A stretch of 64,000 nt of DNA from Nocardia exalbida NBRC 100660. Its GTDB lineage: Bacteria > Actinomycetota > Actinomycetes > Mycobacteriales > Mycobacteriaceae. Below the pieces are notes generated by a model that was given only the letters and a program-made list of their open reading frames with translations, did no database searches and was not told the DNA's origin. This document shows positions 34,147 to 44,148 of the stretch, piece after piece; positions within the stretch are counted from its first letter, which is position 1, and each line of letters opens with the position of its first letter. A program made the position numbers and the translations under genes. The stretch is taken from assembly GCF_000308575.1 (NCBI RefSeq), contig NZ_BAFZ01000041.1:166126-230125 (forward strand), read 5' to 3'.

Positions 34147-36227
34147 TGAGCAAGGTAGACGACGCCGTCAACAAGATCAACAAGCACTACGAGTCGACCA
34201 CGTGGGACGGGGCCGGTTTTCAGGACGGCCAAGCCGAAGACTCGTTGAAGGCGCTGGACGGACTGAATTCGACCGAGTTCAAAGAAGCCTTCGACAAGCT
34301 GGAGCCCCAGGTGCGAGAAATGCTCGCCAGGGACACGTCCGGCAGTGTCGCCGAAAAATACCCGAAGATCATCGATGCGCTGAAAACCGGACACCCGGAA
34401 GATGTCGTCACCGCGAAGAAGACGAAGGAAGACGAGGCTGCCACGCCGAAGTTCGCGGACGGTTACGGCTGGGAGTTGCCCGACGAGAAAGAACATTTGT
34501 ATCGGGTCGACCTGTATCAGCCGAAGGGCGCCAGCGCCTCCCTGATCAGCCTGATCGAGGACACCGAGTTCACGATGCAGTGGGGCTTCGACACGCTGGG
34601 AGCTCGTGATCCGAAAGCCGCTCCCGACTTCACCAACGTGCTCGACGGCCAGCAGGTCACGAGTGCGGACGGGTGGTCCCAGGTCAGAGACAAGCACGAC
34701 ACGTTGAAAGAGCAGTTGAGCAAGCGGCAGACCGAGTACTCCGACGCGCACAAAAACGTCAAGGTAGACACAGACGACTCGGCGGTGCTGAACTCGGATA
34801 CCTTCAAGAAGCTCAAGCGGATCACCGAAGACCTCAATGAGAAGCTCCAATTCGCGTTCCCGGGCGCGAAAGTGGTCGACGGCAAGATGAAGTACAGCTT
34901 CAAAGACGCCGATAATTCTATGACAGAGATCGTGGCTTATGAGAAGAACAAAGAATCGGGAAACTATTTCCTGACCGCGGAAGCGGAGCAGTCGTACTAC
35001 GTGCGACATATCGATGCTGCTGCCGAAAATTGGGACAAGGAATACGAGCAGGCGACGAAGGAGTTTCAAAAGAAATCCGAGAATATCGATAATCAAAATA
35101 ACAATAACAACAACAACGCGAACAACAACAACAACGCCAACAACAATAATAACAACGCAAACAACAATAACAACACCGGTAATCCCAACAACGGCAACAA
35201 CAACACCTATGTGCCGCCGAACACAACGGGTAATTCGACAACGCAGCAGACCGGCGCCACGAACGACGACTGGAGTTCCACCTACGACGACCTGATCGAC
35301 GGGTCTACCGACACCTCGGCGACCGAGACGGGTACGGGCACCCAGCCGATCTCCGACAGCGGCGGTGTGGATACGTCCTCCTCGGGCGCGTACCCGGGCG
35401 CGACTCAAGCAGGGTTGCAGACCGGGACCGGATCGGGAACGACGGGTACGAACACCGGCGCGAATACCGGCAGCGTCGCGCCCGCCAGCAATACCGGCGA
35501 CAACGGTATGGCCAATGCGATGCAGCAAATGGCGATGATGAGCGCCATGAGCGGGATGATGAACCAGGGGAATCGTCAGCCCGACGACGATCGAGCCTAC
35601 GCGGAGCGGGATCGGGAAAAGGAGCGGGAGCGGCGTGAGGAGCGCGAGCGGAAGCGCAACGCCCAGACGGCCACTGCGAATCAAGCAGTTCAGCAGGGGG
35701 CTCCTCCCGGCGTGACAGCGCCGACGTACGCGGGCGCTCCGCCGCCGATAAACGCACCCGGCACGACGCCGGCGGTTCAGATCGGGAATGCGACGGTGCA
35801 GGCATCGCCGCCGGTCGCCGAGGCTTTGCAGAAACAGACGCAGAACGTCGCTCTCGATGCGATATCCGCGTACAAGGGGACCGCGGGTGAGATCACGGCC
35901 GAACATCCGCCTGCGGTGGTCAACGGTCCCGGCGACTTGAAGACGGGCGACATTCTTCAGTGGGAGAAGTTCAGTGCGCTGGTCGTCAGGAACCCGAACG
36001 GGATGGACGGACTGTTCGTCCTGGACGGTGGCCAGCTCATTCCCTTGGATCCCAACAACCCCCCGTTGACGGAAAAGTACGGGAATTTCACGGGCTTCGT
36101 CCACCCGACGGGGCTGGATGTCGGTTCCAATACCGCCGATCCCGGAGCCACGGCACCGCCTCCGCCGACGTTGAGCACGGCGCAGCCTTCCGGTCCGCCG
36201 CCCGTGGGACCACCGCCTCAGGTCTGA
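34146..36227 (+). CDS. asparagine-rich large protein, type VII locus
   Basis: A 693-residue protein of unknown function. The N-terminal 310 residues are charged and helical (KINKHYESTTWDGAGFQDGQ, YGWELPDEKEHLYRVDLYQP). Residues about 315-354 are almost all Asn, encoded by AAC/AAT and so AT-rich in a GC-rich genome. A glycine/threonine-rich stretch, a methionine-rich segment (MQQMAMMSAMSGMM) and a highly charged helix (RDREKERERREERERKR) follow. The C-terminal 90 residues have the compact fold seen at the end of mycobacterial Esp-like proteins (GDILQWEKFSALVVRNPNG, FTGFVHPTGLD). It is coupled to the EspC-like gene. Confidence 0.6.
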   Translation: MSKVDDAVNKINKHYESTTWDGAGFQDGQAEDSLKALDGLNSTEFKEAFDKLEPQVREMLARDTSGSVAEKYPKIIDALKTGHPEDVVTAKKTKEDEAATPKFADGYGWELPDEKEHLYRVDLYQPKGASASLISLIEDTEFTMQWGFDTLGARDPKAAPDFTNVLDGQQVTSADGWSQVRDKHDTLKEQLSKRQTEYSDAHKNVKVDTDDSAVLNSDTFKKLKRITEDLNEKLQFAFPGAKVVDGKMKYSFKDADNSMTEIVAYEKNKESGNYFLTAEAEQSYYVRHIDAAAENWDKEYEQATKEFQKKSENIDNQNNNNNNNANNNNNANNNNNNANNNNNTGNPNNGNNNTYVPPNTTGNSTTQQTGATNDDWSSTYDDLIDGSTDTSATETGTGTQPISDSGGVDTSSSGAYPGATQAGLQTGTGSGTTGTNTGANTGSVAPASNTGDNGMANAMQQMAMMSAMSGMMNQGNRQPDDDRAYAERDREKERERREERERKRNAQTATANQAVQQGAPPGVTAPTYAGAPPPINAPGTTPAVQIGNATVQASPPVAEALQKQTQNVALDAISAYKGTAGEITAEHPPAVVNGPGDLKTGDILQWEKFSALVVRNPNGMDGLFVLDGGQLIPLDPNNPPLTEKYGNFTGFVHPTGLDVGSNTADPGATAPPPPTLSTAQPSGPPPVGPPPQV

Positions 36228-36287
36228 ACGGCCGGAGCGGAATCCGCATGGACGGTGCCATTGGTGGTAGGCAGCGAGCGGAGCGGA

Positions 36288-38483
36288 CTACGCGCGCGCC
36301 TTCTCGCCGCGCACCGACGCGGCGACTTGGTTCGGCATCGGTTCGTGGCGGGCATAGGTGCGGGTGAAATCGCCGGTGCCGTGCGAGATCGAGCGCAGGT
36401 CGATGGCGTAGCGGCTGAGTTCGAGTTCGGGGACCTCGGCGTGGACGCGGGTGCGGCCGGTGCCGTGCGGCTCGGTGCCGAGGACGCGGCCGCGGCGGCT
36501 GGACAGGTCGCTGAGGACCGGGCCGACGTAGTCGTCGGAGACCAGTACCCAGACTTCGGCGAGCGGCTCCAGCACCCTGATCCCCGCGGCCGCCGCTGCC
36601 TCGCGCAGAGCGAGGGAGCCTGCGGTCTGGAACGCGGCATCGGAGGAATCGACGGAGTGGGCTTTGCCGTCGAACAGGGTGACGCGCACGTCCACGAGGG
36701 GATATCCGGCGGTCAGTCCGCGGGAGGCCTGTGCTCGGACGCCCTTCTCCACCGACGGAATGAATTGGCGCGGAACAACTCCACCGACCACTTTGTCCAC
36801 GAACTCGATCCCGGCCCCTTCGGGCAGCGGTTCGACCTCGATCTCGCACACCGCGTACTGGCCGTGCCCGCCGGACTGTTTGACGTGCCTGCCGCGTCCG
36901 GTGGCCTTGCCCGCGAACGTCTCCCGCAACGCCACCTGGTGATCGATCACGTCGACCTGCACGCCGAACCGGGTCCGCAACCGTTCCAGGGCGACGTCGC
37001 GATGTGCTTCGCCGAGACACCACAGCACCAGCTGATGGGTCTGCGCGTTGTGCTCGAGTCGCAGTGCCGGATCTTCGGCGGCCAAGCGGGCGAGGCTTTG
37101 GGAGAGCTTGTCCTCGTCGGTTTTGCTGTGCGCGCGAATGGCGATGGGCAGCAGCGGGTCCGGCATCGGCCACGGCTCGATCCGCAGGGGGCTGTCGGTG
37201 GACGACAGCGTGTCCCCGGTTTCGGCGTGACCTAGTTTGGTGACGTAGGCGATGTCGCCCGCGATCGCCTGCCGCAGCGGGCGTTGCTGCTTGCCGAAGG
37301 GCGCCGAGATCGCGCCGACCCGCTCGTCCAGCTCGTGGCTCTCGTGGCCCCGATCCTCCAGGCCGTGTCCGCTGACGTGCACCGTGTCGTCGGCGTGCAA
37401 GGTGCCGGAGAAGACGCGGACCATGCAGACCCGCCCGACGTACGGGTCGGAGGCGGTGCGGATGACCTCCGCGGCCAGCTCTCCGTCCGGGTCGCAGCGC
37501 AGCGGATGCGGTTCGGCGCCGTTGCTGGCGGTGATGGCGTGCTCGGCCGGTGTCGGAAAGCCGCCGGTGATCAACTCGAGCAACTCGACCGTCCCGAGGC
37601 CTTGCCTGGCGCCCTCCGGCGCGGGTGCGGCGAACAGCACGGGGTGGAAGCTGCCGCGGGCGACCGCGCGCTCCAGGTCGGCGACCAGCGTCGCCAGACT
37701 GATCTCCTCGCCCTCGAGATAGCGCTCCATCAGGGTCTCGTCTTCGCTCTCCGCGATGATGCCCTCGATGAGACGGTTGCGGGCTTCCTCCAGCGCGGGG
37801 ACCTGATCGGGCGAAGGGTCGCCCTGCACCTCCTCCCCGGAGGAGTAGTCGCCCACGCAGTGCGGCAGCAGCTCCACCATGCCGGTGACCGGCCGGTGGC
37901 CGTCCGGGTTCTTCGGGCCGTACACGGGCAGATGCAGCGGCAGGATGTTCTCCGACGATCCGCCGCCCAGCACCGTCCGGCAGGTCTCGGTCATCACGTC
38001 GAACTCGTCGCGCGCCGTGTCCAGGTGCGTGATCACGATCGCGCGCGGCATCCCTACGGCGGCGCATTCCTCCCACAGCGCCCTGGTCGCGCCCGCGATT
38101 CCGTCCGCGCCCTCGGCCGCCGAGATGACGAACAGCGCCGCGTCGGCCGCGCGCAGCCCCGCCCGCAACTCGCCCACGAAGTCCGCGTATCCGGGGGTGT
38201 CGACCAAGTTGACCTTCATCCCGGCCCATGCCACCGGCACGACCGACAGCTGCACCGACCGGTGCTGGCGATGCTCGATCTCGTCGTAGTCCGACAGCGA
38301 CGTGCCGTCCTCCACCCGTCCGGCGCGGTTGACCGCCCGTGCGGTGAGCGCCATGGCGTCGACGAGCGTGGTCTTGCCCGACCCGCTGTGCCCGACCAGG
38401 ACGACGTTGCGGATCTGCTCGGGCCGGTCCGCGGTCACCACGCCGCCGTTGCCCGCGGCAGCTCCGTTGGTCTTGTCCACCAT
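36288..38483 (-). CDS. fusA2: EF-G2-type translation-factor GTPase
   Basis: A 731-residue elongation factor G-like GTPase, the second paralogue found in mycolata (M. tuberculosis Rv0120c). It has GHSGSGKTTLVDAM (P-loop, residues 31-40), VNLVDTPGYADFVGELRAGL (switch II), an altered base-recognition motif ITHLD in place of NKxD, and the EF-G domain IV/V features GQYAVCEIEVEPLPEGAG and GAVLGTE-like RRGRVLGTEPHG. Whether it acts in translation is unsettled for this group. It converges on the type VII operon and is 60 bases away. Confidence 0.92.
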   Translation of the reverse strand: MVDKTNGAAAGNGGVVTADRPEQIRNVVLVGHSGSGKTTLVDAMALTARAVNRAGRVEDGTSLSDYDEIEHRQHRSVQLSVVPVAWAGMKVNLVDTPGYADFVGELRAGLRAADAALFVISAAEGADGIAGATRALWEECAAVGMPRAIVITHLDTARDEFDVMTETCRTVLGGGSSENILPLHLPVYGPKNPDGHRPVTGMVELLPHCVGDYSSGEEVQGDPSPDQVPALEEARNRLIEGIIAESEDETLMERYLEGEEISLATLVADLERAVARGSFHPVLFAAPAPEGARQGLGTVELLELITGGFPTPAEHAITASNGAEPHPLRCDPDGELAAEVIRTASDPYVGRVCMVRVFSGTLHADDTVHVSGHGLEDRGHESHELDERVGAISAPFGKQQRPLRQAIAGDIAYVTKLGHAETGDTLSSTDSPLRIEPWPMPDPLLPIAIRAHSKTDEDKLSQSLARLAAEDPALRLEHNAQTHQLVLWCLGEAHRDVALERLRTRFGVQVDVIDHQVALRETFAGKATGRGRHVKQSGGHGQYAVCEIEVEPLPEGAGIEFVDKVVGGVVPRQFIPSVEKGVRAQASRGLTAGYPLVDVRVTLFDGKAHSVDSSDAAFQTAGSLALREAAAAAGIRVLEPLAEVWVLVSDDYVGPVLSDLSSRRGRVLGTEPHGTGRTRVHAEVPELELSRYAIDLRSISHGTGDFTRTYARHEPMPNQVAASVRGEKARA

Positions 38484-39054
38484 GTGTCTCGCTCCTTTGC
38501 CGACACCTGCCGTGCATCCACCTTCCCACCGGGCGTGGCGTTCCGCCGACGAATCGGCAGATCAGGGGTGTGTGCGGTCGAATGCGCAGGCCGGGGGAGC
38601 GCTCACCGGCGGCGAGGATCGTCGCGCAGGCCCGGCCTGGGGGTGATAGGCCACGATCCGTTCGCCCGTCGGTCCCCGTGCGGGAACGCAGCCGGGCGCG
38701 GCATCCCCGGCTCGGTCCGTCACGCGAGACGAACGGCACGAGGCTCGGTAACCGGTCTTCCGGCCCGGGGACGTCACGGGCGCGATGCGCTGACCGGGCC
38801 CGGTGGCGGTCACCTCGGTCACTTCGTGACCGAGCAACTGCCGGCGCCACACGCGCGATCAACTCCGGGTCCGCGTCGTCGGCGAGCCGCAGTGGCTTCC
38901 CAGCCGCCGGAACCGCCGGGCCGAGCGTCTTCTGCAACCAAGTGCCGCCCTGTGGCGAGCCCGCGCCCGGTGTCCGGGCAATCCCGCGTTCGCCGCAAGG
39001 GCGACCAGCGAGCCACTCTGCCGAACCCGCGGGAAGCCGAGGTCCCACCGGAGA
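38484..39054. other. 571-base gene-poor gap
   Basis: No gene with good coding signals is seen. On the minus strand, short pieces read like coding sequence in two frames (GKPLRLADDADPELIARV and LLGHEVTEVTATGPGQRI, about 38800-38900), joined only if one frameshift is allowed. This could be a gene remnant, but I cannot name a family. The promoter of fusA2 is expected near 38490-38560. Confidence 0.35.
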
Positions 39055-39083
39055 CGTTCTTCGCACACGATGTGCGAAGAACG
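39055..39083 (-). terminator. hairpin terminator after the WGR gene
   Basis: A perfect 13-bp stem (39055-39067 with 39071-39083, arm CGTTCTTCGCACA) and a 3-base loop. It is 30 bases past the stop of the WGR gene on the minus strand, the position expected of its terminator. Confidence 0.8.
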
Positions 39084-39112
39084 CTCTCGCGAGGACCTGA
39101 TGCGGAGTGCGA

Positions 39113-40537
39113 TCAGGACAGCCGACGGATGTCGCCGCGGACGCGGTAGAAGCCGCCGCGTGCCGACTCGGCGATGCCGTCGACCACGTAGCGGGCACCG
39201 GCGAGGCGAATGTCTTTGGGAAACTGCACATTCCATCCCTGGTGGAATCCGGGGGAGACGACACGCACGCGCAGGGAACTGCCGTGGCTCACGCATTCCA
39301 CGATGACGCCGGTGCCAGCGTCGGAAGTTATCTCGACGGTGTCGCTGGGCACCACCGCGGAGATCTCGGGGGCTTTCACCGACACCGTCTGCGGCAGCAC
39401 GCCCTGCTCGGCATCGCGGATGGCGGCTTCGCCGACGTCGAGACAGGCCAGCGTGCCGGTCGTGGTGACGAGGTACAGCTTCTCGTCGTGGTACTGCATG
39501 GAATAGGCCGAACCGCAGCCGGTGGCCAGTTTCCACACGCGGTTGCCCGCGGCGTCGAAGCAGTACACCGAGGAGTAGTTGTCACCGGCGAAGACGTAAC
39601 GGCCGTCCGGCGAGGTGGCGCAGGAGAAGACCGCGGCATCGCACTGGTAGATGTGCTCGGCTCGGCCGTTCTTGGTCACCATGCGGACCTGGTTGCGGGA
39701 GGTGCCCGCGTAGACGGCGTCGGATTCCTGCCAGCCGAACAGGACGTCTCCTCCGGTGGCCGCCTGCCACAGGGGATTCCCGCTGTCCAGGTCGTATTTG
39801 GTGACGCCCGCGGAATGGCCGTGGTAGACGCCGTGCGCGTCGATGCGCACCATCCAGCCCGAATCGCCGGTGCTGCGCCGGGTCCACAGCGACTCTTCTT
39901 CGTAATCGATCACCGTGATGCCGCCTTGGCGGTCGGAGACGCCGAGAATGCCGTCGTGGATGTCGAGCCAGTAGATGTCGACATCGGCCGCGATATCGTA
40001 GGCCGCCCGCGGCACCTTGCCCGACAAGTCGTAGACGCGGCCGTCGTCGCATCCGGCGTAGATCCAGAAATCGTCGGCCACAATGCATTTGACGGCATCC
40101 GGCAGGCGGTACCGGCCGGTGACCACGCCGTCCGGGGTCAGGGTGAACACGTCACCGCTCTCGTTGCCCACCCAGCAGCGGCGCTCGTCGACGAAGATGC
40201 CGAAGGCGGCGGCGCCGGAGTCGAAACTCCACAGCACGGGCGCGGCCTTCGCGGTCGAGCGGCCGCTGCTGATCGCCCGCCTGGTCACCGGACGTCTGCC
40301 CCGCGCCCCCAGCACGGCGGGCGCGTAGCCCTTCCGGACCTTCTCGCCCACCTTCTTCGCCGCGGCCACCCGCGCCTTCTCCTCGGTGGCGAACGAACTG
40401 ACCTTCGTCTGCCCCTGCTCGCCGATGCGACCGAAACGGACACTCACTTGCGTGCCCGCGACGATCACCTCGTAGAACTTGTGCGCGGTACCACTGTCCT
40501 CGGACAGTTCGAGATAGGTGGTTCCCCCGATTGTCAT
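39113..40537 (-). CDS. WGR-domain beta-propeller protein
   Basis: A 474-residue protein joining an N-terminal WGR domain (residues 5-70: YLELSEDSGTAHKFYEVIVA, then VRFGRIGEQGQTKVSSFATE) to a PQQ-like/WD-type beta-propeller of about 370 residues. The propeller blades show as repeats with W or Y after a strand (SPDGRYVFAGDNYSSVYCFD, GNRVWKLATGCGSAYSMQYH, DKLYLVTT-type). In other proteins WGR domains bind nucleic acid ends; the propeller may sense a ligand or partner. There is no signal peptide. It diverges from the STAND-kinase gene with 146 bases between the starts, so the pair is likely co-regulated. Confidence 0.8.
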   Translation of the reverse strand: MTIGGTTYLELSEDSGTAHKFYEVIVAGTQVSVRFGRIGEQGQTKVSSFATEEKARVAAAKKVGEKVRKGYAPAVLGARGRRPVTRRAISSGRSTAKAAPVLWSFDSGAAAFGIFVDERRCWVGNESGDVFTLTPDGVVTGRYRLPDAVKCIVADDFWIYAGCDDGRVYDLSGKVPRAAYDIAADVDIYWLDIHDGILGVSDRQGGITVIDYEEESLWTRRSTGDSGWMVRIDAHGVYHGHSAGVTKYDLDSGNPLWQAATGGDVLFGWQESDAVYAGTSRNQVRMVTKNGRAEHIYQCDAAVFSCATSPDGRYVFAGDNYSSVYCFDAAGNRVWKLATGCGSAYSMQYHDEKLYLVTTTGTLACLDVGEAAIRDAEQGVLPQTVSVKAPEISAVVPSDTVEITSDAGTGVIVECVSHGSSLRVRVVSPGFHQGWNVQFPKDIRLAGARYVVDGIAESARGGFYRVRGDIRRLS

Positions 40538-40683
40538 AGCGCCTCGCCTGTTTTCGTCAGATCAGAACGAAACGAAAGTTAGCAAGAGGCACCGACATTC
40601 AGCGGTGGTCTGCCCGGGTCACCCGACCGGAGCGGCGACGGGCTCTGGCAGAATCGTGCCGGGCTCGTCGTGAGGGGGACGCC

Positions 40684-43600
40684 ATGGTGTTGACCGCGCG
40701 ATTCCAGCCGGGATCGACCAGTCGTCCGTTCGTCGATCGGGAGCCGGTGCTGACGCGGTTCGAGGAGTTGCTGGGCGACGCCGCCGAGCAACCCCGGGTC
40801 ATGCTGCTCAGTGGGGTCGGCGGGATCGGCAAATCCCGGTTGGTCACCGAGCTGCGGGCGCGGGTCGAGAAGCGTCATCCGGCGGCGGTGCTCGATCTAC
40901 AGGTGCCGAGCCATCGGCAGGCCGCGGACGGGCTCGCCGTGCTGCGCGTCCAGTTCGGCGCACAGAAGATCAAGTTCCACCGCTTCGACATCGCCTGCGC
41001 GGTGTTGTGGCAGCGCATGCACCCGCATCTGCGCCTGACCTCGGACTCGCTGGCGCTGGCCGAGCACAGCGAGATCCTGACCGAAATCCTCAACGACGCC
41101 ACCGGTATCCCGGTCTTCGGCACCGCGACCCGGCTGCTCGACCTCGGTGCGCGCCGCGCCATCCGCACCCACCGGATACGCCACGACCCCGTCCTCCAGG
41201 AACTCGACCGATTGAGTCTCGCGGGCCTGGAAGAAGCCGTCTCCTACCTGTTCGCCGAAGATCTCAAGCACGGGACCCAGGGCAAGAAGCCCTACGTGGT
41301 GTTCCTGGACGCCTACGAAGCCTTGATGGGCGGCACCGATCGCGAAGGTCGCGCGGCGGCGTCCGACGCCTGGTTGCGCGATATGGTCGCACAGCTGGAC
41401 ACCGGCCTGGTCGTGATCGCCTGCCGCGAGCCGCTCGGTTGGGAGCGGCACGACCCGGAATGGTCGACCCGGATTCGCGCCGTGCCGGTCGATGACCTGC
41501 CGATGGACGCCCGCTTCGAGCTGCTCGACTCCTCCGGTATCGAGGATCCCGCCGAGCGCGCGGCGATCGCCGCTTCGAGCGCGGGCGTCCCGTTCTATCT
41601 GCATCTGGCCATCGATGCCCGCACCCGCGCCGGCTGGGTGACGCCCGCCGAACTGGTCTCGCCCGAAACGATTCTGGAGCGCTTCCTGCAACATGTGCGC
41701 CCCGACGAAGTCCGGTTGCTGGAATTGCTGGGGCTACCTCGTACGTTCGATCGGGAGATCTTCGCCGCCGTCGCGGAGCAGTTCGAGCTACCTCATCACA
41801 TCGCGGCATGGAAATCCCTGATCGCGTACTCGTTCGTGTACGCCGCCGACGAAAGCGGCGAAAGCGAGCGCTTTCAGCTGCACCAGCTGATGGTGGACGC
41901 GCTGCAGCGGCGCTTGGATCCGGATGTCCGGCGCACCCTGCACGCGGTGCTGCACAACCTGTGGTTCATCCGTGCCGAACGGCCGACCGGCCGGGTCACC
42001 GCTCTGCGGGAGGCGGGATACCACGGTGTTCGTTCGGGCATGCTTTCCGCGGTGACGTTGCTGCACTACGTCGACCGGATCGAAGCGGCAGGTGGCAGCC
42101 AGGGTGTCGGCGGGGTGATCAGCGATCTGGACCGCTACCTGAGCGATCCGCATGAGAACCTGGCAGGTATGGCGGAACTGTCGGAACTCACGCGGTGCCT
42201 GGAAGCGGAAGCGGCGGTGCTGCTCGGCGACGCCAAGCAAGCCGATCGCCTCACTCGGGACGTCGCTTTGGATCGGACCGGGCCGATCGCGGAGCGGTTG
42301 GCCGTCGCCGCGGCGAACGCGCGCCGCATCCTCGGTGACACCGACGAGGCGTTGACCATCTACCAGGACGTGTGGTCGCGCGGCTCGGGGCGGGCCCGGC
42401 TCGTCGCCGGTCAGTGGGCGGCCGACCTGCACATGTGCCAGGGCCGATTCGATCAGGCCTTGACCATGTGCGAGGACCTCGTGACGATGGCGGACGGCGA
42501 CGACCGCGAGTTCCTGGGTGATGTGGCGCGGTTGCGTCATCTCGCCTACCGGCTGGCGTTCGACACCGACCGCGCCGCACGGTATCTGGCCGAAGCCGAA
42601 ACCCATTACCGCGCCGCGGGCAGCGTCGTCGGACAGGCCAATATCGCGACGAACGTGGCCGAGCTGCTGGCGCTCACCGACCCGTCGCAGGCGATCGCGG
42701 CGGCCGGAGCCGCGATCGTGCAACAGCGTGAGCTGGGTGCGCTGCACGAATTGGGAAAGGCGTACACCGCACTCGGTCTGGCGCGGCTGTCGCTCGGAGA
42801 ACTGGACGCCGCCGAGCACGCGCTCGCCGAAGCATGCGAGATTCTCGAACAAGCCGGGTACCGGTCGGGCCGCGCCAGGGCGGAGCTGTTCCGTGCCGGC
42901 GTCTTCGCACGCCGCGGCTTACGTGACGATGCCGTCCGCAGTGCGCGCTGGGCCATCGCGGAATTCGAGGGCGCGAACGTCTATCCGGGGCTGGTGCTCG
43001 TGGCGCGAGCAGTTCTGGCGCTGTACGGCTGGACCGAACCGGACATCTCGAGAGCCGCCGCAGCCGCGCGGTCGCGCGTCCAGCCGCCGACGCCAGGATC
43101 GGGCGTGGACCGCGACGCGGCACGGGTGATCGCACGGGTAGTCGGTGTCGACGCGGCGGCGATGTACCACGACGCGCTGTCCCGCTCGCAGTCGGCGGCC
43201 GGGTACTACAACCACAACGTCCGGGTCGATGGCATCGCGGGCGCGGTGAACGTGCGGATTCCCGTCGAGGGCGCCGATGCGATGGATCTGCGGCAATGGC
43301 CCGAACCCGCGATCTTGATCGCGATCGAGCCCTTCGTCGCCTCGGCGCCGAAGCTGCGCTGGGAATCGGTACGTCCCGCCTATCAGATCCACGACTACAT
43401 CGACGGCGACCTGCTCGATCGCCTGGCGCCCCGCGGTGTGCCTGTTCCGGCTCATGTACCGCCGGACGTGGCGGCGTTGTTCGCGGAACTCCGCCGTATT
43501 CCCCGGGAACTGCTGCCGCCGATCGAATCGGACGGGGACGACGATCCCGCCGGATTCGCCCGCCGGTTGTCCGCTGTCACCGCGCGGGTGCACCGCGAAA

Positions 43601-44133
43601 GCAGCGCGGAATTCGGCGAGCTATACCGTCGGCTGGGCGTCCCCGATCGGCCGCTCGAGCGGATCGTCGCGTCGTGGGACACCCTCGAAGCCAGGCCGTT
43701 TCGGATGGTGCACGCCGACGTGCACCGCAAGAACATGATCGTGCGAAACGGCAGGGTCGTGTTCCTCGACTGGGAATTCGCACTGTACGGCGACCCGGTG
43801 TACGACGTGGCCACCCATCTGCACAAGATGGGCTACCTCCCGCAGGAGCAGGACGCGTTCCTCGCCGAGTGGATCGCCGCCGAACCCGAGGCCGCCACCG
43901 GTGAGTGGCGACGCGACTTGCAAACCTACCTCGATCACGAGCGGGTCAAATCGGTCATCGTCGATGCGGTTCGCTACAGCAAGGCGCTCAGGCAGGGAGC
44001 GGGGGACGCGGCGGCGGAGGCGGCGTTGGTGGGCAGCATGGCCGGGAAGCTGCGGCTGGCGCGTGAGGTGTGGGGGCACAGCGAGCCGGTCGACGACGGG
44101 ATGGTGGAAGCGGTGCTACGCGGGCAAGGGTGA
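40684..44133 (+). CDS. STAND-type NTPase with repeat region and C-terminal phosphotransferase domain
   Basis: A 1149-residue protein with three parts. Residues 15-400 are a P-loop NTPase of the STAND/AAA type: Walker [14 protein letters not shown] (Lys50), Walker [11 protein letters not shown] (Asp209) and a winged-helix-like segment ending near [20 protein letters not shown]. Residues 400-790 are TPR-like helical repeats ([40 protein letters not shown]). Residues 830-1149 are an APH/choline-kinase-type phosphotransferase: HADVHRKN at 1010-1017 (catalytic Asp1012) and [12 protein letters not shown] (Asp1029). The start is ATG at 40684 with GAGGGGG upstream. This layout suggests a sensor whose oligomerisation controls a kinase. 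Confidence 0.8.
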   Translation: MVLTARFQPGSTSRPFVDREPVLTRFEELLGDAAEQPRVMLLSGVGGIGKSRLVTELRARVEKRHPAAVLDLQVPSHRQAADGLAVLRVQFGAQKIKFHRFDIACAVLWQRMHPHLRLTSDSLALAEHSEILTEILNDATGIPVFGTATRLLDLGARRAIRTHRIRHDPVLQELDRLSLAGLEEAVSYLFAEDLKHGTQGKKPYVVFLDAYEALMGGTDREGRAAASDAWLRDMVAQLDTGLVVIACREPLGWERHDPEWSTRIRAVPVDDLPMDARFELLDSSGIEDPAERAAIAASSAGVPFYLHLAIDARTRAGWVTPAELVSPETILERFLQHVRPDEVRLLELLGLPRTFDREIFAAVAEQFELPHHIAAWKSLIAYSFVYAADESGESERFQLHQLMVDALQRRLDPDVRRTLHAVLHNLWFIRAERPTGRVTALREAGYHGVRSGMLSAVTLLHYVDRIEAAGGSQGVGGVISDLDRYLSDPHENLAGMAELSELTRCLEAEAAVLLGDAKQADRLTRDVALDRTGPIAERLAVAAANARRILGDTDEALTIYQDVWSRGSGRARLVAGQWAADLHMCQGRFDQALTMCEDLVTMADGDDREFLGDVARLRHLAYRLAFDTDRAARYLAEAETHYRAAGSVVGQANIATNVAELLALTDPSQAIAAAGAAIVQQRELGALHELGKAYTALGLARLSLGELDAAEHALAEACEILEQAGYRSGRARAELFRAGVFARRGLRDDAVRSARWAIAEFEGANVYPGLVLVARAVLALYGWTEPDISRAAAAARSRVQPPTPGSGVDRDAARVIARVVGVDAAAMYHDALSRSQSAAGYYNHNVRVDGIAGAVNVRIPVEGADAMDLRQWPEPAILIAIEPFVASAPKLRWESVRPAYQIHDYIDGDLLDRLAPRGVPVPAHVPPDVAALFAELRRIPRELLPPIESDGDDDPAGFARRLSAVTARVHRESSAEFGELYRRLGVPDRPLERIVASWDTLEARPFRMVHADVHRKNMIVRNGRVVFLDWEFALYGDPVYDVATHLHKMGYLPQEQDAFLAEWIAAEPEAATGEWRRDLQTYLDHERVKSVIVDAVRYSKALRQGAGDAAAEAALVGSMAGKLRLAREVWGHSEPVDDGMVEAVLRGQG

Positions 44134-44148
44134 CCCGGCAAGCCGAAA

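Noticed and set aside
30674..36227. Reading the operon as a complete ESX secretion system
   Set aside because: No EccB, EccC, EccD, EccE or mycosin gene is present anywhere in the window; only substrate- and chaperone-like genes are seen.
38484..39054. A gene in the gap upstream of fusA2
   Set aside because: Only short protein-like pieces in two frames; no start, ribosome-binding site or recognisable family.
36088..39264. Very long minus-strand frame of 1058 codons over fusA2
   Set aside because: It is an arginine-rich out-of-frame shadow of the EF-G2 gene; the 731-residue frame has all GTPase motifs.
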